From Hyphomicrobium_A sp965243865 (lineage in GTDB: Bacteria; Pseudomonadota; Alphaproteobacteria; Rhizobiales; Hyphomicrobiaceae), in NCBI RefSeq assembly GCF_965243865.1, contig NZ_OZ251603.1, positions 3,038,001 through 3,102,000 of the forward strand: a stretch of 64,000 nt of DNA, read 5' to 3'. The notes beneath the pieces are model-generated. The model did no database searches. It was not told the origin of the DNA and saw only the letters and a list, made by a program, of their open reading frames with translations. A program made the translations under genes and the position numbers. Shown here piece by piece: positions 34,871-43,847 of this stretch; the stretch's first letter is position 1, and each line of letters begins with the position of its first letter.

Positions 34871-35788
34871 ATGGCCGATGATCCGTATGCAACCCTGGGC
34901 GTATCGCGGAACGCCTCGGACGAGGACATCCGGCGCGCCTTCCGCAAACTCGCCAAGGAATACCACCCCGACATTTCCAAGGGTAACGAGGAGCGCTTCA
35001 GGAAGGTCTCCTCCGCCTACGAGATCCTCGGCGACGCCGACAAGCGCCGCGCGTTCGACCGCGGCGAGATCGACGCCCGCGGCGAGCCACGCCACCCAGG
35101 CTTCCGCCAGTATGCCCGCAACGGGGCGAGGGCCGGTGCCGGCGCCGGAGCCGGAGCAGCCGGCTTCGAGGAGTTCGGCTTCGGCGACATCTTCTCCGAC
35201 ATCTTCGGCGGCATGGGACGCGGCGGGGCTGCCGGCGGCCCCCGCTCCAACTTCTCCGCCAAGGGCCAGGACGTCCGCTACACCCTCGAGGTCGATTTCC
35301 TCGAGGCAGCAGCAGGCGCAACCAAGCGCGTCACGCTGCCGAGCGGCGGCATGCTCGACCTCAACGTCCCGGCCGGCGTCACCGATGGACAGGTGCTTCG
35401 CCTCAAGGGCAAGGGCCAGCGCGGCGTTGGCGCGGCCGAAGGGGGCGATGCGCTGATCGAGGTACGCGTGCGCCCGCACCCGCTGTTCAAGCGCGAGGAC
35501 GACGACATCCTCATCGACGTGCCGATCACGATCGACGAAGCCGTGCTCGGCGCCAAGGTCGAAGTCCCGACCATCTCCGGCCGCGTGCAGCTGAGCATCC
35601 CCAAAGGGACCAGCTCCGGCCGCGTGTTCCGCTTGAAGGGTAAGGGCGTCAAAGCCGCCGGGCGGTCAGAGCCGGGCGATCAGCTCGTCACCGTGCGCAT
35701 CGTGCTGCCGGATAACATCGACGACACGCTCGCCTACTTCTTCTCCGAGTGGCGCCAGAAAAACCACTACGACCCCGGCCGCAAATAG
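34871..35788 (+). CDS. DnaJ C-terminal domain protein (CbpA-like, no zinc finger)
   Basis: 305-residue type II J-protein co-chaperone. J-domain residues 1-70 with HPD at 33-35 (KEYHPDISKG), a Gly/Ala-rich linker with FGFGDIFSDIFGGM, and two C-terminal substrate-binding barrels from about residue 130 (VRYTLEVDFLEAAAGATKRVTLPSGGMLDLNVPAG and the second DDILIDVPITIDEAVLGAKVEVPTISG). There is no CxxCxGxG zinc domain. It stimulates DnaK ATPase; the family often sits near ppk/ppx or pdxH in alphaproteobacteria. Confidence 0.93.
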   Translation: MADDPYATLGVSRNASDEDIRRAFRKLAKEYHPDISKGNEERFRKVSSAYEILGDADKRRAFDRGEIDARGEPRHPGFRQYARNGARAGAGAGAGAAGFEEFGFGDIFSDIFGGMGRGGAAGGPRSNFSAKGQDVRYTLEVDFLEAAAGATKRVTLPSGGMLDLNVPAGVTDGQVLRLKGKGQRGVGAAEGGDALIEVRVRPHPLFKREDDDILIDVPITIDEAVLGAKVEVPTISGRVQLSIPKGTSSGRVFRLKGKGVKAAGRSEPGDQLVTVRIVLPDNIDDTLAYFFSEWRQKNHYDPGRK

Positions 35789-35805
35789 CTCGGCCCGCGC
35801 AGGCG

Positions 35806-36009
35806 TCACGCACCTGGTTTGGTGAGCGCAATCAACACGCGATAGGCCGTCACCAGCAGCAGCACGGTTGCGACGCCTAGCGTGATCCAGTCGAGATCCG
35901 TCGCCGTACCGTTCAGCACGCGCCGCAGATAAATGAACACGAACACGCCGAACACGGCGAGATACGCAAGCTGTGCGACGGGCAAGCGCGGCGGAGCGTT
36001 TTTCGGCAT
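35806..36009 (-). CDS. small two-helix membrane protein, hypothetical
   Basis: 67 residues with two hydrophobic helices (LPVAQLAYLAVFGVFVFIYL and LDWITLGVATVLLLVTAYRVLIAL) and a positively charged C-terminus. It is convergent with the J-domain gene (17 bp gap). GC-rich third positions and a compact two-TM plan suggest a real gene. Function unknown. Confidence 0.6.
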   Translation of the reverse strand: MPKNAPPRLPVAQLAYLAVFGVFVFIYLRRVLNGTATDLDWITLGVATVLLLVTAYRVLIALTKPGA

Positions 36010-36112
36010 TGCTCGGTGAACCCATTGCGTTGCTTCGGGGCCGGAAGATTACCGCGCACGCCTGTGGCTGTCATCATCGCGCAGCGATCTGACCGGGGCA
36101 GACACCGCGCGT

Positions 36113-37288
36113 TTATTCCGCGGGTTCCCGATCGGCCTTCGCCGTCGCGATTGGCACCACTTCGCTGCCCGCCAGCGTCAGCGCGATCTCGCCGCGCTTC
36201 AACCGCAGTGCGTCCTCACCGAACAGACGCCGCCGCCATCCTTTGAGCGCTGGGATGTCCGGCTCGGTCTCGGTGGCGATCCGCTCCAGATCCTCAGAGC
36301 CGGCGATCAGCTTCGTCGCCACGCGATGGCGCGCAGCCGACGCTTTCAGCAGCACCCGCAGCAGCTCGATCAGCGCCGTCGATTCGGCGGTCAGTTGCGC
36401 ACCGCGCGAGATCGGCGGCACGCTCTTGGTATCGCGCGCCAGCCCGCGTTTCACCGCCTCGATGATCTCGCGCGCCCGCGCCGAGCGCGAAAAGCCCTCG
36501 CTCAGTGTGCGCAGGTGGCTGAGCTGCTCCGCCGACGTCGGTGCCTGATTGGCGATGTCGTACAGCGCATCGTCGCGCAGAATGCGTGAGCGCGGCACGT
36601 CCTGCGCCTGCGCCAGCCGCTCGCGCCACGCTGCAAGCTCCATAAGCACCGCCAGCGCCTTGCGGTTCTTCACCCGTAGCTTGAGCCGCTGCCAAGCCTC
36701 TTCGGGGTGCTGCTCGTAGGTCTTGGTATCCGTGAGGATGCCCATTTCCTCGTTCAGCCAGTCTGCGCGCCCGGCCTTGTCGATGTCGGCCCTGAGATGG
36801 CGATAGACCTCGCGCAGGTGCGTCACGTCTCCGAGCGCATATTCGAGCTGCTTTTCGGAAAGCGGCCTGCGGCTCCAGTCGGTGAAGCGCGAGGACTTGT
36901 CGAGGTCGGCCCCGGTTACGCTCTTGACGAGGTTGACGTACGACACGCTCTCGCCGAAGCCGCACACCATCGCGGCCACCTGCGTGTCGAAGACGGGCCG
37001 CGGCACCAGTCCTGCCCGGGCATAAACGATTTCGATGTCCTGCCGCGCGGCATGGAAAACCTTCATGACCCGTTCCTCGGCCATCAGCTCCCAGAACGGG
37101 GCGAGGTCGATGCCGGGCGCCATCGGATCGACGATCATCGCTTCCTCGGGCGAGGCGATCTGGATCAGGCAGAGCTGCGGCCAGAACGTCGATTCGCGCA
37201 GGAATTCGGTGTCGACGGTGACGAAGTCACTCGTCGAAAGGCGCCGGACGGCTTGGGAGAGATCTTCTGAGGTGCTGACGATACGCAT
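36113..37288 (-). CDS. rnd: ribonuclease D
   Basis: 391-residue DEDDy 3'-5' exoribonuclease that trims tRNA and other RNA 3' ends. DEDD motifs: VTVDTEFLRE (Exo I), FHAARQDIEIVY (Exo II), and YALGDVTHLREVY (Exo III with Tyr). HRDC-type helices follow, with AWQRLKLRVKNRKALAVLMELAAWRERLAQAQDVPRSRILRDDAL. The ATG at 37288 (MRIVSTSEDLSQAVRRL) is the family start; the open frame to 37483 is discarded. In many alphaproteobacteria rnd is beside aspS, but here aspS starts 19 kb downstream. Confidence 0.94.
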   Translation of the reverse strand: MRIVSTSEDLSQAVRRLSTSDFVTVDTEFLRESTFWPQLCLIQIASPEEAMIVDPMAPGIDLAPFWELMAEERVMKVFHAARQDIEIVYARAGLVPRPVFDTQVAAMVCGFGESVSYVNLVKSVTGADLDKSSRFTDWSRRPLSEKQLEYALGDVTHLREVYRHLRADIDKAGRADWLNEEMGILTDTKTYEQHPEEAWQRLKLRVKNRKALAVLMELAAWRERLAQAQDVPRSRILRDDALYDIANQAPTSAEQLSHLRTLSEGFSRSARAREIIEAVKRGLARDTKSVPPISRGAQLTAESTALIELLRVLLKASAARHRVATKLIAGSEDLERIATETEPDIPALKGWRRRLFGEDALRLKRGEIALTLAGSEVVPIATAKADREPAE

Positions 37289-37436
37289 TTGATCGCCGTA
37301 TAGCGCATCGAATCGGATTTGTCGCGGGTAGGGAGAAACATCGCTCAGCGCAGCGCTGGGCGGAAGATGGGGATGCAACACTAGGCATCCCCGAACGCCT
37401 GTCTTTCGGCCGATCCCAGCCGGCTCATCCGGCAGC

Positions 37437-37469
37437 AAAAAGGGCTGGTGCGCCAAAGCGCACCAGCCC
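37437..37469 (-). terminator. rho-independent terminator after xoxF
   Basis: Minus-strand reading: GGGCTGGTGCGC-TTTG-GCGCACCAGCCC followed by TTTTT. A 12-bp perfect stem about 50 bp past the xoxF stop. Confidence 0.88.
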
Positions 37470-37520
37470 CTGCGTCGTCTCACGGCCCGGCCGGGGGCCG
37501 GCCGTGGCCAAGGCTCCCGC

Positions 37521-39341
37521 TTATGGCAGCGCCCAGACCGTCAGCGAGCCACCGAGTGCGGTATAGCTATTGAGGCCGGAATAGCCACCGACGGCTCCAA
37601 GGCCATCGGTCGGGTTGGTGAGGCCCGCCGCGAGGCCGATACCTGCCCAACCGCCGACGCCGGACAGCACGCCGATGTACTGCTTGCCCTTGTGCCCGTA
37701 GGTGAACACGTTGCCGATGATCCCGGACGGCGTGCGGTTCTTGTAGAGCAGCTTGCCGGTCTTCTGGTCGACGCACTTGAAGTAGCCCTCGAGCGTCCCG
37801 ACGCAGGCGATGCCGCCCGCGGTCGTCAGCACGCCCGACCACACCGAGAACTGCTCCTTGTTCGCCCACACGATCTTGCCCTCGGAGGCGTCCCAGGCAA
37901 TGAGGTTGCCCATGTTCGGCGAGCCCTTCGGCGGATACATCGACACGGTGGCGCCGATGTAAGGCTGCCCCGCCGCGTACTCGACCTTGAACGGCTCATA
38001 GTCCATGCAGACGTGGTTCGTCGGCACGATGAACAGCTTGGTCAGCGGCGAGTATGCAGCTGGCTGCTGGTCCTTGGTGCCGTGTGCCGACGGGCAGATG
38101 TCCGTGGTGTTGGCGTCTTCACCGTTGAGGAAGGTCGACTTGGCGGCAACGACGGCGGGCCGCCCGTACGTCGGGCTCTTGGGATCGAGATCGACGTGCG
38201 TTGCCCAGTTGACGACGGGGTCGAACTTCTCGGCAACCAGCGGTCTGCCCGACTTGCGATCGATCGTATAGCCGAAGCCGTTGCGGTCGAAGTGCACGAG
38301 CACGTTGTGCTTCTCGCCCTTCACTTCCATGTCGTCGACGAGGATCATCTCGTTGACGGCGTCATAGTCCCACTCGTCGAAAGGAGTGAACTGGTACGCC
38401 CAGACGGCTGCGCCGGTATCGGGATTGCGCGCGATGACCGACTGCGACCACTTCTGATCGATCTGCTTGCCATCGGGTCCGGAACGCTGCGCGGGGTTCC
38501 ACGTCGAAGGATTGCCGGTGCCGTAGTAGACGAGGTTCAGCTTCGGATCCCAGGAATACCAGCCCCACGTGCCGCCGCCGCCGAGCTTCCATTGCTCGCC
38601 GTTCCAGGTCTTCAGCGACGAATCTTTGCCGACCGGCTTGCCGAGCGACATCGTCTTCTCTGGATTGAACAGGATCTCGCTGTCCGGACCGACAGAGTAT
38701 GCGCGCCATGCGCGGCGGCCATCGGCGATGTCGTAGGCCGAGATGTGGCCCCGCACGCCGAACTCGCCGCCGGAGACGCCGACGATCACCTTGTCGCCTG
38801 CAATGAGCACGGCGCTGGTGCCGGTTTCACCCTTCTTCGGATCGCCGTTGACAGCTTTCCACACTTCTTTGCCCGTCTTGGCATCGAGCGCCACGACCGA
38901 TGTGTCGGCCTGGTAGAGGAATATCTTGCCGTCTGCGTACTGAACGCCGCGATTGACCGTATCGCAGCACATCACCGGAATAACCGACGGATCCTGCTTC
39001 GGCTCATACTTCCAGACGATCCGGCTCTCGTCGTCGAGGTTGAGAGCGTAGACGATGTTCGGGAACGGCGTGTGAAGGTACATCGTATTGCCGACGACGA
39101 GCGGAGAGCCCTCATGCCCGCGCAGCACGCCAGTCGAGAACGTCCAGGCGACGCGTAGCTCGCCGACGTTCCCGGTGTTGATCTGGTCGAGCTTGGAGTA
39201 CCGCGTGTTGGCGTAATCGCCCTGCTGCATGCACCAGTTGTTCGCATCCTCGACGCACTTGAGGACGCTATCGTTGGCCAACGCCGTCGCCGTGAGGGCG
39301 ACGGTCGCGGCCATCGCACCTACCAATCGACTAGCAATCAT
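37521..39341 (-). CDS. xoxF: lanthanide-dependent methanol dehydrogenase, XoxF5-type
   Basis: 606-residue periplasmic PQQ quinoprotein that oxidises methanol (and often formaldehyde). Signal peptide ends ALAND. The vicinal disulfide is Cys125-Cys126 in MCCDTVN. Candidate metal/PQQ ligands are Glu193 (SGGEFGVRG) and Asn277 (YYGTGNPSTW). In the catalytic block PFDEWDYDAVN, Asp325 is the base and Asp327, two residues on, is the extra acidic residue that marks rare-earth-dependent XoxF enzymes (Ala in calcium MxaF). The sequence tracks XoxF5 through ICPSAHGTKDQQPAAYSP. It is preceded and followed by other functions, with no xoxG cytochrome or xoxJ next to it. Confidence 0.95.
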   Translation of the reverse strand: MIASRLVGAMAATVALTATALANDSVLKCVEDANNWCMQQGDYANTRYSKLDQINTGNVGELRVAWTFSTGVLRGHEGSPLVVGNTMYLHTPFPNIVYALNLDDESRIVWKYEPKQDPSVIPVMCCDTVNRGVQYADGKIFLYQADTSVVALDAKTGKEVWKAVNGDPKKGETGTSAVLIAGDKVIVGVSGGEFGVRGHISAYDIADGRRAWRAYSVGPDSEILFNPEKTMSLGKPVGKDSSLKTWNGEQWKLGGGGTWGWYSWDPKLNLVYYGTGNPSTWNPAQRSGPDGKQIDQKWSQSVIARNPDTGAAVWAYQFTPFDEWDYDAVNEMILVDDMEVKGEKHNVLVHFDRNGFGYTIDRKSGRPLVAEKFDPVVNWATHVDLDPKSPTYGRPAVVAAKSTFLNGEDANTTDICPSAHGTKDQQPAAYSPLTKLFIVPTNHVCMDYEPFKVEYAAGQPYIGATVSMYPPKGSPNMGNLIAWDASEGKIVWANKEQFSVWSGVLTTAGGIACVGTLEGYFKCVDQKTGKLLYKNRTPSGIIGNVFTYGHKGKQYIGVLSGVGGWAGIGLAAGLTNPTDGLGAVGGYSGLNSYTALGGSLTVWALP

Positions 39342-39795
39342 TCACTCGCTCCTTCCCATAGATCTTTGCCGACGATCACGTCATCGCCGGGCACTGCTCC
39401 GCTGGGCGGCCGAAAAGGTGAGTGAGACGTTCCTCGCGAGGGAGCGTGCAAACACCGTTGTTCGACTGACACGCAGAGCCGATCACGAAGTAGTGAACAC
39501 GGGCGTCGAGAGGTAGCGCACGAGCGCACGGCAGCCATGCGCATGGATTTTCGGGCATCGACTAAAGTCGGACTGGCGCGATGAACCGCAGCGGAAAATC
39601 AGCACGTGCGCGCACCGCTGCAGCCTGCGCGAGCAATCGTGCGCGCGCTTGCAATTGCACCGCCGGCCCAACATGTGTCTCGGAGCAAGAACTTTTGGCG
39701 TGTGGCCGCGGTGGAGAACACGCCAGAATTCTCCGCGGCGTCAGGACTCGCTGGCAAATACGTGCGGTAGGATGAAGCGGCCGGGCCCCAACTAA

Positions 39796-39811
39796 ACTGA
39801 CGGCCGTCAGT
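39796..39811. promoter_or_regulatory. 16-bp perfect palindrome upstream of catalase
   Basis: ACTGACGGCCGTCAGT is fully self-complementary, 149 bp before the catalase ATG and about 450 bp from the divergent xoxF start. It lies in a 618-bp intergenic region (39342-39959) with no credible ORF. It resembles TetR/LacI-type operators; the target gene is uncertain. Confidence 0.45.
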
Positions 39812-39959
39812 GGCCAGCCCGCGAATATAAGTATTTATGCCTGTTTCTAAGCGCACCAATAAGATCGCCTTATAGGCAATCTCAGGAAAGATCATTTTAC
39901 AAGCACTCTAAGGAAGGGCCCCTTGAGTGCGAAGCGACGAGCCACTCCGGAGTCACCCC

Positions 39960-41441
39960 ATGTCAGACAAAACGCCCAAGGTAACGCTCACGACCACCGC
40001 CGGCGCACCGATCGCCGACAACCAGAATTCTCTCACCGCTGGGCCGCTGGGCCCTGTCCTCATGCAGGACTATCAGCTCATCGAGAAGCTGGCGCATCAG
40101 AACCGCGAGCGCATTCCCGAGCGCACTGTTCACGCCAAAGGCTGGGGCGCCTTCGGCACGCTGACCGTCACCGGCGACCTCACCAAGTACACCAAGGCCA
40201 AGGCGTTGCAGCCCGGCGCCCGCACCGAAATGCTGGCCCGCTTCTCCACCGTCGCCGGCGAGATGGGCGCCGCCGACCACGAGCGCGATGTGCGCGGTTT
40301 CGCGCTGAAGTTCTACACTGAGGAAGGCAACTGGGATCTCGTCGGCAACAACACTCCGGTGTTCTTCATTCGCGATCCCTACAAGTTTCCCGACTTCATC
40401 CACACCCAGAAGCGTCACCCGAAGACCAACATGCGCTCGCCCACGGCCATGTGGGATTTCTGGTCGCTGTCTCCCGAGAGCCTGCATCAGGTGACGATCC
40501 TGATGTCCGATCGCGGCATTCCGCAAAGCCCGCGCTTCATGCACGGCTTCGGTTCGCACACCTATTCGTTCATCAACGATAAGGACGAGCGCTTCTGGGT
40601 GAAGTTCCACTTCAAGAGCCAGCAGGGCATCAAGAACCACACCAATCGCGAATCCGAAGGCATCATCGGTAAGAACCGTGAATCCTATCAGGCAGACCTG
40701 TTCGGCGCGATCGAGGACGGCGACTTCCCCAGGTGGAACGTATTCGTCCAGGTCATGCCCGAGGCTGACGTCGGCAAGCACTGGTACAACCCGTTCGACC
40801 TGACGAAGGTTTGGCCGCACGCCGACTACCCGCTGATCGAGCTCGGCGTGATGGAGCTCAACCGCAATCCGGAGAACTACTTCAACGAGATCGAGCAGGC
40901 CGCCTTCTCGCCCTCGAACGTCGTGCCAGGCATTTCGTTCTCGCCCGACAAGATGCTCCAGGCGCGCATCTTCTCTTACGCCGATGCACACCGTTACCGC
41001 CTCGGCACGCACTACGAGCATCTGCCGGTGAACACAGCCAAGTGCCCCGTGCACCACTACCATAAGGACGGACCGATGCGGTTCTTCCCGCCGGTGACAG
41101 GCAACGTCGATGCCTACTATGAGCCCAACTCTGTTGCCGGCTCCGCCAAGCAGGACGAGCGTTTCGCCGAACCGCCGCTGAAGATCTCCGGCGATGCGAC
41201 GCGCTACAACCATCGCGACGACAACGACGACTATAAGCAACCTGGCGATCTGTTCCGCCTCATGAGCCCTGATCAGCAGGCTCAGCTCATGAACAACATC
41301 GCCGAGGCGATGCAGGGCGTGCCCGAAGAGATCGTCAAGCGTCAGGTCGCCCACTTCTTCAAGGCAGACCCCGCCTACGGCCGCGGCGTTGCCGAGCGCA
41401 TGGGCGTGACTGTGACCGAGGTAGCCGAAGCCGCCGAGTAA
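39960..41441 (+). CDS. katA: monofunctional haem catalase (small subunit type)
   Basis: 493-residue catalase that dismutes hydrogen peroxide. Distal His in ERTVHAKGWGAFG, distal Asn in WDLVGNNTPVFFIRDP, and the proximal haem Tyr in ARIFSYADAHRYRLG are all present, with NADPH-site residues and DRGIPQSPRFMHGFGSHTYS intact. Cytoplasmic; no signal peptide. The ATG at 39960 has CCGGAGTCACCCC before it. A strong terminator follows. Clade 3 catalase by length and sequence; katA is given as the usual name. Confidence 0.96.
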   Translation: MSDKTPKVTLTTTAGAPIADNQNSLTAGPLGPVLMQDYQLIEKLAHQNRERIPERTVHAKGWGAFGTLTVTGDLTKYTKAKALQPGARTEMLARFSTVAGEMGAADHERDVRGFALKFYTEEGNWDLVGNNTPVFFIRDPYKFPDFIHTQKRHPKTNMRSPTAMWDFWSLSPESLHQVTILMSDRGIPQSPRFMHGFGSHTYSFINDKDERFWVKFHFKSQQGIKNHTNRESEGIIGKNRESYQADLFGAIEDGDFPRWNVFVQVMPEADVGKHWYNPFDLTKVWPHADYPLIELGVMELNRNPENYFNEIEQAAFSPSNVVPGISFSPDKMLQARIFSYADAHRYRLGTHYEHLPVNTAKCPVHHYHKDGPMRFFPPVTGNVDAYYEPNSVAGSAKQDERFAEPPLKISGDATRYNHRDDNDDYKQPGDLFRLMSPDQQAQLMNNIAEAMQGVPEEIVKRQVAHFFKADPAYGRGVAERMGVTVTEVAEAAE

Positions 41442-41462
41442 TCAGTCCGCGAAGCATCAAAG

Positions 41463-41502
41463 GGCCCGCCGTGGATCATCTCCGCGGCGGGCCTTCTTCT
41501 AT
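41463..41502 (+). terminator. terminator after catalase
   Basis: GGCCCGCCGTGG (41463-41474) pairs with CCGCGGCGGGCC (41482-41493), with one G-T pair and a 7-base loop, followed by TTCTTCTATTT. It starts about 20 bp after the catalase stop. Confidence 0.85.
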
Positions 41503-41745
41503 TTGGACAGCGGTGTTCGGCAGGCTCTCGCACCGCGCGGTCTTTGCCTCAACGAGGCCCTATTCCGATCCCCGTGCGAGTTGCTGTCGTACAGCGATCT
41601 TTTTCGCCGATCGTTCCGTTTTGTGTCACGAGTTGGCTTGAACTTAGCCGTACACCGCACTGAATTTTAAGCAAATTAGCTGCAATTTGATCAGGTCTTT
41701 CAAGCGCGTCTTAGCCGCGCCCGCCCAGCAGCCGAGGACCTGTTC

Positions 41746-43602
41746 ATGCGTATTCGCCCGCTCCTGCCGATATTATTATCGACCATCGCCGTACCGGCCA
41801 TAGCGGCCGATCACACCCACTGCGCCACCGCTTCCGATTTCGTCGCTTGCCTCATCATTGAGGACGCCGTGCAGCGTCAGCGCGATGCGGAAATCAACGC
41901 GGCCATCGCCCGCGTCGAGCGCGTGAGCCGCTACGATCTCAGCACCACGCACTGCAAGACGCCGGATTCGCAGACGCCGCGCTGCCTCGCCGAGCGTCAG
42001 CGTGACTTCGCAACCCGCCAGAACGCTCTGGCCGCCGCCTCCATGGCACTCGCCGCCGAGGTGCGCGCCCGCCAGGCAGCCCGCGCAGCCGCGAGCGCAG
42101 CCGTCATGGCCCGCGCCCGCGCCGAGGAAGCCCGCCGCCTCGAGATCCAGCAGAACGCTCTGATCGAGGTTTCTCTCAGCGCCGTCACCGCCGAGCGCCA
42201 GCGTCAGTTCGCGGCGCGCCAGAACGCGCTCGCAACCGCTTCGATCGAGAACGTCGCCAACGAGCGCCGCCGTCAAATCATGGCCCGCCTCGCTCCGTGC
42301 ACGCTGGCCAACGATGATCGCGCGAAGTGCCAGACGCAGCGCGCCCGCGAGTTCGCGGCCAGCCAGCAGGCACTCGCCACGGCTTCCTTGCAGCGCGTCA
42401 CCGATGAGCGCGCCCGCGCCTTCGCCGTAGCACGTAACAATGAGATCAAAGCCTCGCTTGCAGCGGTCACTGCTGCCCGCGCCCAGGCCCAGAAGAATAA
42501 CTTCGCCCTCGCCATCGGCCACCCGGCTTCCCACTGCGCTCACAATCTGAACAGCCAGAATTGCCAGGACGCCGGTATTGCTTCGGTTGCCGCCATCGGT
42601 CATCCCGCATCGACCTGTGCAAATTCTGCAGCAGCTGGATGCCAGCCCATCGAGGCGCTGCAGGTTGCGCTTAGCGACTGCCGCTCTGTCGGTTATTCCG
42701 CCTCCGGATGCCGCCTCGACCGTGCGAACATCACCGAGGTGTCCTACAGCCTCTCGCACTGCAAGTCGGCCTCTGACACCAGCCCGCGCTGCGAAGCCGA
42801 GCGTGCCTATCAGCTTCAGGCCAGCCTGACGCATTGCAAGTCCGCCACCGACGCGAGCCCGCGTTGCGAAGCCGAGCGCGCCCATCAGCTTCAGGCCAGC
42901 CTGACGCACTGCAAGTCTGCCACCGACGCCAGCCCGCGTTGTGATGCCGAACGCGCCCGGGACTTCCGCGCCGCCCGCAACAACGAGATCGATCGCTCGA
43001 TCGCCGCCGTTGCCGCCGCTCGGGCCCGTGGCCTGCTCGACACGGCCGCCACCACTCAGCCGCGTTCGAACAACATCGAGACTGGCGCCATCAGCGTACC
43101 GCAGCTTCCCAAGACACCCGCGGTCGAGATGGAGCGCCGCGGCTCGCGCTTCCACGACATCTCGAACGATCCCTGCCGCGTCGGCCTGTTCGATCCCGTC
43201 CCGTTCACGCGCGGTGGCCGCATCGAGAGCGACGCGCGCCCTGAGCTTGATCGCCTCGCCAGGCTGGTCGAGACCTGCCCCGGCATGCGCATTGAGGTGC
43301 ATGGCTACACCGACGGCGGCTCACGCGCCAACAACACTCACCTGTCCCAGCAGCGGGCCCGCGCCGTGGCCGACTACCTGATTGCCTCGGGCGTCGCCCC
43401 CAACCGCGTCGCCGCCATCGGCCGCGGCGGTCGCCAGCCCGCGCTCCCCTACTCGAAGGACTACGAGGCCCCGCTGGGCAGCCGTGCCGAGCTCATCGTC
43501 CGCGACCCCAGCATGGACGCCGCTGCCCGCCGCGTGATGTGGGACCTCGCCGAGGTGCTGGACCCGACCTACATCCCGGCGGTTGCCAACCTCAGCCCCT
43601 GA
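41746..43602 (+). CDS. OmpA-domain protein with nine cysteine-hairpin repeats
   Basis: 618 residues: signal peptide (LLPILLSTIAVPAIA), a ~430-residue helical region, and a C-terminal OmpA peptidoglycan-binding domain (VHGYTDGGSRANNTHLSQQRARAVADYLIASG). The middle holds nine pairs of cysteines spaced C-x7-to-9-C. Examples are HCKTPDSQTPRCLAERQ, PCTLANDDRAKCQTQR, DCRSVGYSASGCRLDR and HCKSATDASPRCEAER, with the E/Q-R pair three residues after the second Cys. Three modules (42757-42981) are near-identical 25-residue tandem repeats. Between them are long R-x-F-A-x-R-x-N-A-L-type helical repeats. I recognise no named family for the repeat part. It probably anchors a disulfide-rich rod to the cell wall. 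Confidence 0.88.
   Translation: MRIRPLLPILLSTIAVPAIAADHTHCATASDFVACLIIEDAVQRQRDAEINAAIARVERVSRYDLSTTHCKTPDSQTPRCLAERQRDFATRQNALAAASMALAAEVRARQAARAAASAAVMARARAEEARRLEIQQNALIEVSLSAVTAERQRQFAARQNALATASIENVANERRRQIMARLAPCTLANDDRAKCQTQRAREFAASQQALATASLQRVTDERARAFAVARNNEIKASLAAVTAARAQAQKNNFALAIGHPASHCAHNLNSQNCQDAGIASVAAIGHPASTCANSAAAGCQPIEALQVALSDCRSVGYSASGCRLDRANITEVSYSLSHCKSASDTSPRCEAERAYQLQASLTHCKSATDASPRCEAERAHQLQASLTHCKSATDASPRCDAERARDFRAARNNEIDRSIAAVAAARARGLLDTAATTQPRSNNIETGAISVPQLPKTPAVEMERRGSRFHDISNDPCRVGLFDPVPFTRGGRIESDARPELDRLARLVETCPGMRIEVHGYTDGGSRANNTHLSQQRARAVADYLIASGVAPNRVAAIGRGGRQPALPYSKDYEAPLGSRAELIVRDPSMDAAARRVMWDLAEVLDPTYIPAVANLSP
42757..42981 (+). repeat. three 75-bp in-frame tandem repeats inside the OmpA gene
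   Basis: Units begin at 42757, 42832 and 42907, each encoding HCKSA(S/T)D(T/A)SPRC then (E/D)AERA. Units 1 and 2 match over all 25 residues except three. Unit 3 diverges after its CDAERARDF. The repeats are likely sites for length variation by slippage. Confidence 0.9.
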
Positions 43603-43671
43603 TTCTACACTTTGAAACATTAGCTCGGCCCCGAAGGCCTGCCACCGCCGATCCGCTGCCGAGCACCACGA

Positions 43672-43707
43672 AAAGGGCCCCCAGAAGGGGCCCTTTCTGC
43701 GTTTTTT
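43672..43707 (+). terminator. rho-independent terminator after the OmpA gene
   Basis: AAAGGGCCCC (43672-43681), loop CAGAA, GGGGCCCTTT (43687-43696), then CTGCG and TTTTTT at 43702-43707. It lies 70 bp past the OmpA stop. Confidence 0.87.
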
Positions 43708-43847
43708 GGTGCATTTCCCGAGCCCTGTGTCCCCCGTGCGACCGTCGCGTTGTTGAAAATGCCCAGATCGCATGGACAACTGGCACGAGGGCGGCGCAAT
43801 CATCGCGCGACGCCACGATCGCGAACAGGACGGGACGAGCAAGCTGC

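Noticed and set aside
37692..39158. 488-residue plus-strand ORF opposite xoxF
   Set aside because: No start context or recognisable domain; high-GC shadow.
39599..39895. 98-residue minus-strand ORF in the xoxF-catalase gap
   Set aside because: No ribosome site, no motif and unusual composition; likely chance.
39963..41354. 463-residue minus-strand ORF opposite catalase
   Set aside because: Mirror of the catalase gene; composition and lack of motifs mark it as a shadow.
41776..43302. 508-residue minus-strand ORF opposite the OmpA gene
   Set aside because: Its apparent repeats are only the complement of the plus-strand repeats.
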